Source: DATEPR01 sp036503065 (GTDB lineage Bacteria > Actinomycetota > Actinomycetes > Mycobacteriales > Pseudonocardiaceae). From it: a DNA stretch of 10,301 nt. Position numbers and translations under genes: made by a program. The stretch lies in NCBI GenBank assembly GCA_036503065.1, contig DASXXM010000202.1, positions 1-10,301 on the forward strand, written 5' to 3'. Position 1 is the stretch's first letter. Each line of letters starts with the position of its first letter. Positions 1 through 5,214 of the stretch are shown here, piece after piece. A model generated the notes under the pieces. It saw only the letters and a list, made by a program, of their open reading frames with translations, had not been told where the DNA came from and made no database searches.

Positions 1-21
1 GAGACCGAAGGAGACGTCACG

Positions 22-480
22 ATGGAAGCGCGCATGAAGAACGCCGCCGCGGTACTGCCGGGCGCGATGGAGGCCATCCAGAGCCTGCTCAGGGCAACGA
101 GCAAGGGCGGGGTGCCGCAGCGCACACTTGAACTGGTGCACCTGCGGGCCAGTCAGATCAACGGCTGCTCGGTGTGTGTCTACGGCGGCAACCACTCGGC
201 GAAGAAGGCGGGCGAGACGGACGAACGCCTGTGGGCGGTGGCCGCGTGGCGGGAAGCGCCGTTCTACACCGACGCGGAGCGGGCCGCGCTCGCTCTTGCC
301 GAGGCCATGACCCGGTTGGCCGACCGGCCGGACGCGGTGCCGGACGACGTCTGGGACTCGGTCACCGATCACTACGACGAGTCACAGCTCGCGGCCCTGA
401 TACTGATGATCGCGACGACGAACCTGTTCAACCGCCTCAACGCGACCATCCGGGAACCGGCAGGCGCGACCTGGTCCTGA
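22..480 (+). CDS. Carboxymuconolactone decarboxylase / AhpD-like protein
   Basis: A 152-residue all-alpha protein of the carboxymuconolactone decarboxylase/AhpD fold, whose members act as alkylhydroperoxidase-type thiol reductases or as decarboxylases. The family core is visible: a basic-acidic helix (RTLELVHLRASQINGC, about residues 34-49), then Cys49 and Cys52 as a CxxC redox pair, then His58. The C-terminal part (LALILMIATTNLFNRLN type) is typical of the family. AhpD usually has CxxCxxxH, whereas here the histidine follows the second cysteine after five residues (CSVCVYGGNH), a two-residue insertion. The ATG at 22 is preceded by AAGGAG at 8-13 with 8 nt spacing, so the start is secure. The IS110 element follows 40 bp after the stop. 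The substrate cannot be read from the sequence, and peroxidase activity is only inferred from CxxC. Confidence 0.88.
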   Translation: MEARMKNAAAVLPGAMEAIQSLLRATSKGGVPQRTLELVHLRASQINGCSVCVYGGNHSAKKAGETDERLWAVAAWREAPFYTDAERAALALAEAMTRLADRPDAVPDDVWDSVTDHYDESQLAALILMIATTNLFNRLNATIREPAGATWS

Positions 481-491
481 ACGTGACACTG

Positions 492-506
492 GCGCGCTCC
501 GCGCGC
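492..506 (+). terminator. GC-rich hairpin after the CMD gene
   Basis: A perfect 6-bp stem GCGCGC-TCC-GCGCGC begins 12 nt after the stop codon of the upstream gene. There is no U-run, which is common for actinobacterial terminators but makes the call weak. It lies just outside the IS110 left end and next to the left arm of a larger palindrome (509-521). Confidence 0.35.
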
Positions 507-567
507 GAGGCGCTTGCCGCCTAATGAGTGTTAGCGGGTCGGCATCGGGCAGACTCGCATCCGGTAG

Positions 568-723
568 CCGCTGGCAAGTGAGCACTGTATCCGCCAGACC
601 TTCGAGGTCTGCATAAAGATCGTGCCCCTGCCGGTGGGCCGGGAGAGTAGATCGCTGATGGGATGTCGTGCCCGCCCCTTGTGGCGTGAGCACCGGTTCA
701 TTAGGTCGCTGATAGCTCTCCCG
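568..723 (+). ncRNA. Putative IS110 bridge RNA (target loop and donor loop)
   Basis: Two stem-loop domains can be drawn. Domain 1 has stem 568-576/629-637 (9 bp, two G-U), inner stem 582-585/622-625, and a hairpin CAGACCT-TCG-AGGTCTG at 595-611. Its loop carries a right target guide at 612-618 (CATAAAG), complementary to CTTTATG at 2001-2007, and a partial left target guide at 591-595 (CCGCC), identical to 517-521. Domain 2 has stem 640-647/716-723 (8 bp), then 651-659/705-713 (formed by two near-identical repeats, with one C-C mismatch), and a cap stem 668-676/683-693. Its loop carries the left donor guide GGGATGTC (660-667), identical to 1994-2001, and the right donor guide TCATTAG (698-704), complementary to CTAATGA at 521-527. 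Transcription probably starts upstream, near 532, from the circle-junction promoter. Pairings were made by hand without energy calculation. Confidence 0.8.
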
Positions 724-759
724 CAGGCTGCTGACCGTGGTCCAAGGACGGGAGAACAG

Positions 760-1980
760 GTGCTGTTCGTAGGCGACGACTGGGCCGAGGCGCATCACGA
801 CGTCGAGCTGATGGACTCGGCTGGCCGGCGGTTGAGCAAGGCACGACTGCCCGAAGGCGTGACAGGTATCGCCCGGCTGCACGCCATGATCGCCGAACAA
901 CTCGGCGAGGACAACGACGAGACGGAGGTGAGAATCGGGATCGAGACCGACCGAGGACCGTGGGTCCAGGCGTTGATCACCGCCGGATACACCGTGTTCG
1001 CGGTCAACCCGCTGTCGGTGGCCCACTATCGGCGACGCCACAGCGTGTCCAGCGCCAAAAGCGACGCGGCCGACGCGCACACTCTGGCCGACATGGTGCG
1101 CACCGACTCCCACCAACTGCGCCCGGTGGCCGGCGACACCGCCGAGGCTGAGGCGATCAAGGTAGTCGCCAGGGCGCACAAGACACTGATCTGGGAACGC
1201 ACCCGCCACACCCAGCGGCTGCGTCACGCCCTGCGCGAGTACTTCCCGGCGGCCGTGGAGGCGTTCGAGGATCTCGACGCCCCTGACACCCTGGAACTGC
1301 TGGCCAGAGCACCGGACCCCGTGTCGGCCGCGAGGCTGAGCATCGCTCAGATCAGCGGGGCACTCAAGCGGGTTCGCCGCCGCGACATCCCGCGCAAGGC
1401 CGCAGCTATCCAGGCGGTGCTGCGGGCGCAGCACCTGGGCCAGCCCGCGGTGATCACCGCGGCCTACGCGGCCACCACCCGCGCCGCCACCGCGGTGCTG
1501 ACCACGCTGCACGAGCAGGTCAAGACTCTGCAGGAGCAGGTCGATGCGCATTTTGGTCCGCACCCGGACGCTGAGATCATCCTGTCCCAGCCCGGGTTGG
1601 GGCCGGTCCTCGGTGCCCGGGTGCTCGCCGAGTTCGGCGACGACCGTGACCGTTACGCCGACGCGAAGTGCCGCAAGAACTACGCCGCCACCAGCCCGAT
1701 CACCCGAGCGTCGGGCAAGAAGAAGACCGTGCTGGCCCGGTTCGTGCACAACGACCGGCTCATCGACGCCCTCATGTCCCAGGCGTTCGCTGCGTTGAAC
1801 GCCTCGCCCGGCGCCCGCGCCTACTACGACCAGCAACGAGCCCGGGGCGCTTACCACCACGCCGCGCTGCGCCACCTGGCCAACAGGCTGGTGGGCATCC
1901 TGCACGGCTGCCTCAAGACCCGCACCCTCTACGACGAAGCGACCGCCTGGTCGCATCGCGTCGAGAAGGTCGCTGCTTGA
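760..1980 (+). CDS. IS110-family transposase (DEDD / Transposase_20)
   Basis: The recombinase of the element, 406 residues, the usual size for IS110. The N-terminal RuvC-like DEDD domain shows Asp7 in VGDDWAEAHH, Glu62 in RIGIETDRG, and Asp102/Asp105 in SSAKSDAADAHTLADM. A helical middle part follows. The C-terminal Transposase_20 domain starts at LSQPGLGPVLGARVLAEFGD (residues 275-294), and Ser318 in ITRASGKKK is the likely nucleophilic serine. The ending AYYDQQRARGAYHHAALRHL is also typical. The GTG at 760 is preferred because GGGAG (750-754) lies 5 nt upstream, the family N-terminus begins here, and the longer frame from 622 would run through the structured RNA. The stop codon is embedded in TTGACA (1977-1982), which serves as the -35 half of the junction promoter. 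In this family the protein cuts and exchanges single-stranded core DNA guided by the bridge RNA. No frameshift is seen. Confidence 0.95.
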   Translation: MLFVGDDWAEAHHDVELMDSAGRRLSKARLPEGVTGIARLHAMIAEQLGEDNDETEVRIGIETDRGPWVQALITAGYTVFAVNPLSVAHYRRRHSVSSAKSDAADAHTLADMVRTDSHQLRPVAGDTAEAEAIKVVARAHKTLIWERTRHTQRLRHALREYFPAAVEAFEDLDAPDTLELLARAPDPVSAARLSIAQISGALKRVRRRDIPRKAAAIQAVLRAQHLGQPAVITAAYAATTRAATAVLTTLHEQVKTLQEQVDAHFGPHPDAEIILSQPGLGPVLGARVLAEFGDDRDRYADAKCRKNYAATSPITRASGKKKTVLARFVHNDRLIDALMSQAFAALNASPGARAYYDQQRARGAYHHAALRHLANRLVGILHGCLKTRTLYDEATAWSHRVEKVAA

Positions 1981-2002
1981 CATTCAAACTCCTGGGATGT
2001 CT
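1977..2002 (+). promoter_or_regulatory. Right-end half of a circle-junction promoter
   Basis: A perfect -35 box TTGACA at 1977-1982 faces outward from the right end. When the ends are joined, position 2000 (T), the CT core and AAT of the left end (523-525) form TCTAAT exactly 17 nt after it, a 5-of-6 match to TATAAT. In the integrated form the same position reads TCTTTA, a worse -10. IS110 elements are known to express their bridge RNA from such a junction promoter. The predicted start would fall near 532, upstream of the folded RNA. Confidence 0.7.
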
Positions 2003-2006
2003 TTAT

Positions 2007-2091
2007 GCGGTGTCTTCCCCTGCGCTCCACTCCGCGCCGCTGGCGCGTCGCTGCACTCCGCTCCGGGGAAGACACCGCGGCGGCCAGCGCC
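2007..2091. repeat. REP-like palindrome (right part; left arm split off by the IS)
   Basis: A perfect 14-bp inverted repeat pairs GCGGTGTCTTCCCC (2007-2020) with 2065-2078. The 44-nt interior holds a second hairpin, CGCGCC-GCT-GGCGCG (2033-2047), and CACTCCG twice (2028-2034, 2054-2060). The right arm continues as GGCGGCCAGCGCC (2079-2091). This is complementary, with one mismatch, to GGCGCTTGCCGCC at 509-521 on the far side of the IS. Without the IS, both arms would be about 27 bp long, with a TTTAT bulge. It may be a REP-type element or a strong terminator; the sequence does not decide. Confidence 0.75.
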
Positions 2092-2105
2092 ACAACCAAG
2101 GCTCA

Positions 2106-2263
2106 CGCTATAGCAAATACGCTGTAGCACTACCATCGCTCAGTCAACCTGGCGCTATAGCAAACATGCTGCAGCAGAATCACGACTCAGGTACTGTCCA
2201 CGCTATAGCAAATATGCTGTTGCAAATATGCTGTAGCACCACTGTTGCTCAGCCAAAGCCGGC
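2106..2263. repeat. AT-rich degenerate tandem repeat built on GCTATAGC
   Basis: Three copies begin at 2106, 2153 and 2201, with periods of 47 and 48 bp, and a partial extra copy ends at 2238. Each unit has a conserved 24-bp head: CGCTATAGCAAA, then YAY, then GCTG, then YWGCA. GCTATAGC is a perfect palindrome, and GCTGTAGC is its near-copy six bases on. The tails are looser but share CTCAG at a similar offset (2139-2143, 2186-2190, 2248-2252). Base composition is far more AT-rich than the rest of the window. The pattern suggests an array of protein-binding sites (operator or iteron-like) or a foreign remnant. I cannot name the protein, and no repressor or replication gene is in view. Confidence 0.75.
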
Positions 2264-2358
2264 GCGGTGGTAGATGCGCTGTACCACGTCCTCGGCTGCC
2301 GCCTTGATGGTCTGCGCTCCCACCCGGTCCTACGGCTGTGCTTCGGTTGCCACCACCG
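2264..2358. other. Intergenic stretch without a recognisable gene
   Basis: Between the repeat array and the amidohydrolase stop codon I see no gene. CTACGGCT occurs twice, about 30 bp apart (near 2330 and 2359), the second copy overlapping the amidohydrolase stop. A 26-codon minus-strand open frame (about 2250-2327) is too short to call. No clear terminator for the convergent amidohydrolase gene is visible. Confidence 0.5.
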
Positions 2359-3573
2359 CTACGGCTTGGTGTAGTAGGGATTCGGGACGGTGGCCTCGTT
2401 GGTTTCCTCGTCGTACGAGTAGACCTCGCGGCCGCTGATGAACACCCGCAGCGCGCGGCTCATCACGTCGAGCGGATCACCGGACCACATCACCACATCA
2501 CCGTCAAGGCCCGGCTTCAGCGAGCCGACCTGGTCGTCCAGCCGCAGAATCTCGGCCGGGTTGATGGTCAGCGCGCGCAGCGCCTCGGTCCGGTCCATGC
2601 CCTCCTTCACCGCCAGCGTGGCCTGGTGCACCAGGAAGTGGATCGGCACGACGGGATGGTCCGTGGTGATGGCCACCTTGACGCCCGCCTTGGCCATGAT
2701 GCCGGCGGCACGCATGGTGCGGTTGCGCAGCTCGACCTTGACCCTGGTGGTGAACATCGGGCCGAAGATCACCGGGATGTTCTTGTCTGCCAACAGATCC
2801 GCGATCAGGTGGCCCTCGGTGCCGTGGTTGACGACCAACTGGTAGCCGAACTCCTCGGACAGCCGGATGGCCGTGGCGATGTCGTCGGCGCGGTGGGTGT
2901 GCTGGTCCCACAACAGTTCGCCGTCCAGCACGCGGGCCAGGGTTTCCAGCGTGAGGTCGCGTTCGAACGGTTCTCCCTTGTCCGCCTTGTGATCCCGCTT
3001 CGCCTTGTAGTTCTGCGCGGCGACGAACGCCTCGCGCAGCACGGCCGCGACGCCCAGCCGGGTGGCCGGCGTCTTGCCCTTGTCGCCGTAGACGCGCTTC
3101 GGGTTCTCCCCCAACGCGCTCTTGACGCTGACCGACTCGCGGAAGACCATCTCGTCGACCGTGCGCCCCCAGTTCTTCACCGCGACGGTCGCGCCGCCGA
3201 TGGGGTTGCCGGAACCCGGTTTGATGATCGACGACGTCACGCCGCCGGACAGCGCGTCGAGGAAACCCAGGTCCGCCGGGTTGATGCCGTCCAACGCGCG
3301 GAACCGGGCGCCGTTGGCGTCGGTCATCTCGTTGGTGTCGTTGCCGGCCCAGCCCTCGCCGTCCTCATGGACCCCGACGTGCGCGTGCGACTCGATGAAG
3401 CCGGGCACCACCCAGCAGCCCGACGCGTCCACCTCGGTCACGCCGTCGGGCACCTCGACGTCCGCCGCCGAGCCGACGGCCGTGATCTTGCCGTCCCGAA
3501 CCAGTACCGTCCCACCGTCGACAGGTGCCCCGTCGACGGGCACCACGTACCCACCTGTGATCGCCACGTCCAT
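2359..3573 (-). CDS. Amidohydrolase, imidazolonepropionase-like (COG1228 type)
   Basis: A metal-dependent hydrolase of the amidohydrolase superfamily, 404 residues, with the two-part layout of the imidazolonepropionase/HutI-like branch. A small beta-sandwich is built from the N-terminus (about 1-55) and the C-terminus (from about 345, LKPGLDGDVVMWSGDP), flanking a TIM barrel. Metal-site candidates are His63 and His65 (GFIESHAHV), His225/His227 (DQHTHRADD), His250 (VVNHGTEGH) and Asp305 (ITTDHP). No signal peptide is seen, so it is probably cytoplasmic. An in-frame TTG at 3591 exists, but the ATG at 3573 is preferred because a leaderless promoter (TAGCCT, 8 nt upstream) places the transcript start on it and the family N-terminus begins there. 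It lies 43 bp downstream of the epimerase gene on the same strand. The substrate is unknown; a cyclic amide or dipeptide-like compound is only a family expectation. Confidence 0.9.
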   Translation of the reverse strand: MDVAITGGYVVPVDGAPVDGGTVLVRDGKITAVGSAADVEVPDGVTEVDASGCWVVPGFIESHAHVGVHEDGEGWAGNDTNEMTDANGARFRALDGINPADLGFLDALSGGVTSSIIKPGSGNPIGGATVAVKNWGRTVDEMVFRESVSVKSALGENPKRVYGDKGKTPATRLGVAAVLREAFVAAQNYKAKRDHKADKGEPFERDLTLETLARVLDGELLWDQHTHRADDIATAIRLSEEFGYQLVVNHGTEGHLIADLLADKNIPVIFGPMFTTRVKVELRNRTMRAAGIMAKAGVKVAITTDHPVVPIHFLVHQATLAVKEGMDRTEALRALTINPAEILRLDDQVGSLKPGLDGDVVMWSGDPLDVMSRALRVFISGREVYSYDEETNEATVPNPYYTKP

Positions 3574-3609
3574 GATTAGCAAGGCTAACAAAGATCACGG
3601 CCACCGCAA
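3574..3609 (-). promoter_or_regulatory. Leaderless promoter and palindrome of the amidohydrolase gene
   Basis: Read on the minus strand: TTGCGG (3609-3604), 16 nt, TAGCCT (3587-3582), 8 nt, then the ATG at 3573. The spacing fits an actinobacterial leaderless transcript, and no Shine-Dalgarno sequence is present. A perfect inverted repeat TTAGC-N3-GCTAA (3576-3588) covers the -10 box. The same palindrome lies at the exporter promoter (6505-6517), which suggests a shared repressor. Confidence 0.55.
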
Positions 3610-3616
3610 GGTCACG

Positions 3617-4519
3617 TCAGGTGAGCGGTGTCAGCCCCCACCGGCCCGACCAGGTCTGGCCGGGGGCCAACGTGATCAGGTCGACGCCGGAGTTCAGCGC
3701 GTCCGGCGGGCACGTCATCGGCTCGATCGCCAACGCGCGGCCGACGCCGGGAAAGGTTTCCGGCGTGAACACCTGCACCCACTTGAAGTCCGGATCGGCC
3801 CAGAGTTCCACGCCACCGGACGGCGCGGTCAGGCGATGGTGGATCAGGCCGTCGGCCTCGGGGCGGCAGTCGCCGAACGGTGTGTCCAGATGGATGCCGG
3901 CCAGCGGCATGGGCGTGCGGAAGTCGGCCGACGTGCCGTCCACCTCGGTCGCCGGGCCGTTCGGGTTCATCGTCTCCAGGTCCAGCGGCAGCACGGTGCG
4001 CGCGGCCAACTGAAGGTCGCACTCGTCCCGCGATGCGTGCCCGGCCCGCACGTACGGGTGGTTGCCGACGCCGAAGGGCACCGGCTGGTCGCCGACGTTG
4101 CGCACGGTGTGCTCGACGGTCAGGCCGGCGCGGCCCAGCCCGTAGCGGATGCCGGCGTGCATCGGTACCGGCCAGCCGGGCTGCACCGGAATGTCGATGG
4201 CCAGCGTGATCCGGGCCGTCTCCTGGAGCACGACGCGCCACGGGCGGAAGCGGACCAGCCCGTGGATGGCGTTGTCCCGGTTGGGCTCGTTGGGGTCCAG
4301 GTACTGCGGCTTGCCGTCGAACTCCCATTTGCCGCCGGCCACCCGGTTGGGCCACGGCACCAGCACCGCGCCCGCGCCCATCGGCGGTCGCTCGTCGGTG
4401 GCCGGGAAGGTCTCCAGATACGGGACGCCGTCGGACTCGAAGGCGCGCAGGCCGGCGCCGAGTTCGGTGATCACCGCCCGGAACGTGCCCGAGGTGATCT
4501 CGTACTGTGCACCGGTCAT
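3617..4519 (-). CDS. Aldose 1-epimerase (galactose mutarotase-like) family protein
   Basis: A 300-residue member of the GalM-like beta-sandwich superfamily, which interconverts alpha and beta anomers of sugars or hexose-6-phosphates. Family marks are VLVPWPNRVAGGKWEFDG (about 52-69, with the sugar-contacting Asn58-Arg59), His86 in AIHGLVR, His154 in GVGNHPYVR (acid candidates), and Glu266 in ALAIEPMTCPPDALN (general base candidate). Length is normal for bacterial members, and there is no signal peptide or membrane segment. It starts with ATG 9 nt after the stop of the lipoprotein gene, so the two are probably cotranscribed and translationally coupled; only a weak ribosome binding site is seen. 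The exact sugar cannot be deduced. Confidence 0.92.
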   Translation of the reverse strand: MTGAQYEITSGTFRAVITELGAGLRAFESDGVPYLETFPATDERPPMGAGAVLVPWPNRVAGGKWEFDGKPQYLDPNEPNRDNAIHGLVRFRPWRVVLQETARITLAIDIPVQPGWPVPMHAGIRYGLGRAGLTVEHTVRNVGDQPVPFGVGNHPYVRAGHASRDECDLQLAARTVLPLDLETMNPNGPATEVDGTSADFRTPMPLAGIHLDTPFGDCRPEADGLIHHRLTAPSGGVELWADPDFKWVQVFTPETFPGVGRALAIEPMTCPPDALNSGVDLITLAPGQTWSGRWGLTPLT

Positions 4520-4528
4520 GGGTGCAGG

Positions 4529-5179
4529 CTACGAGTTCGCCAGCGCGGTGATGAAAGTGACCAGCTTCGTGGTGATGCCGGGGCTGTCCGCGACGCCCGC
4601 GATCACCACGTCGACCGTGTTGCTGCTGGTGTCCTTCTTCGCCGCGAACGCCTCGTCCACCGTCGAGCCGGTCTGGGTGTTCCGGAACATGCCCGCCACG
4701 TCGGCGCCGCTGATGCCGCTGAGCTTCTGCACCGAGCTGAACTGCCGCTGCATGATCTGGTAGTACTGGTCGGCCGTGGTGATCGCGGTGGCCGGGTAGA
4801 TCTGCACGACCACGTTGGCACGGAAGCCGTTCGTCGACGTGAGCACGCACTTGACCTGCTGGATGTTGCCGGCCAGCGTGGTGCCGCTGTCCGCGGTGAC
4901 CGTCACGTCCGGCACGCCGAAGGCCGTCTTGGCGGAGTCCTTGGGCAGCAGCGCGCAGGTCTGCTGTGCCTGCTTGGACAGGTCACCGCTGGGCCCGCCG
5001 GACGGTGTGCTCGGCGGGGCCGACCCGCCGCCGCCGGCCGGATTGGTGGTAGCCGGCACCAGGGTGGCCCCTGGGGTGGCCGAGCCGGTGATCGACTTCG
5101 CACAGGCGCCCAGCCCGCAGGCCAGCACCACGCCGATGGCCAGCACGCCAACCGTCCGCCCGAACCGACTACCGATCAC
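4529..5179 (-). CDS. Secreted lipoprotein, DUF3558-like
   Basis: A 216-residue exported lipoprotein. The N-terminus has two arginines, a hydrophobic stretch (about 10-23) and the lipobox LGAC, so Cys26 should be lipidated after signal peptidase II cleavage. A low-complexity linker rich in Pro, Gly, Ser and Thr (about 33-65) follows. The globular part begins QTCALLPKDSAKTAFG and has two further cysteines, Cys75 and Cys111, probably a disulfide. This cysteine pattern (C-LL...G... then C.L) resembles DUF3558 lipoproteins of actinobacteria; the match is by eye. The start is GTG, with GAGGGGG (5190-5184) 4 nt upstream. It lies 35 bp after the exporter stop and 9 bp before the epimerase start, suggesting one transcript. 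Function unknown. Confidence 0.85.
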   Translation of the reverse strand: MIGSRFGRTVGVLAIGVVLACGLGACAKSITGSATPGATLVPATTNPAGGGGSAPPSTPSGGPSGDLSKQAQQTCALLPKDSAKTAFGVPDVTVTADSGTTLAGNIQQVKCVLTSTNGFRANVVVQIYPATAITTADQYYQIMQRQFSSVQKLSGISGADVAGMFRNTQTGSTVDEAFAAKKDTSSNTVDVVIAGVADSPGITTKLVTFITALANS

Positions 5180-5214
5180 GACGCCCCCTCACGAATACCC
5201 CAGCAGCGACCAGA

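Larger units (their letters stand above)
521..2002 (+). mobile_element. Complete IS110-family insertion sequence (bridge-RNA type), ~1.48 kb
   Basis: The element holds one DEDD/serine transposase (760-1980), a long left non-coding end (about 240 bp) and a short right end (about 20 bp), which is the layout of the IS110 group as opposed to IS1111. No terminal inverted repeats are visible, as expected. The ends were placed from the RNA guides. A CT core at 521-522 precedes the left end AATGAGTG, and a CT core at 2001-2002 follows the right end GGGATGT. The element is therefore 523-2000 plus one core copy. The circular junction would read GGGATGT-CT-AATGA, with 7+2+5 positions as in the IS621 donor. 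The empty site would read TTGCCGC-CT-TTATG. The transposase is intact and both ends and the RNA are coherent, so the element may be active. The ends are inferred; an empty-site comparison would settle them. Confidence 0.85.

Noticed and set aside
622..759. 46-residue N-terminal extension of the transposase
   Set aside because: It runs through the structured RNA and lacks IS110 similarity. The GTG at 760 has a ribosome binding site and gives the normal N-terminus.
382..1983. Long minus-strand open frame (533 codons) opposite the transposase
   Set aside because: Antisense shadow of a high-GC gene. The plus strand has clear IS110 motifs, and the minus translation is Arg/Gly/Val-rich with no domain.
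2106..2238. CRISPR-like array (24-bp repeats, 23-24 bp gaps)
   Set aside because: Only three degenerate copies, the gaps are similar to each other and shorter than real spacers, and there are no cas genes.
2250..2327. Short minus-strand frame encoding a protein-like peptide (VGAQTIKAAAEDVVQRIYH, continuing RAGFG)
   Set aside because: It looks protein-like but has only about 26 codons between stops, with no clear ribosome binding site; at best a gene remnant.
2338..3579. Plus-strand open frame of 413 codons
   Set aside because: Exact antisense of the amidohydrolase; low-complexity composition without motifs.
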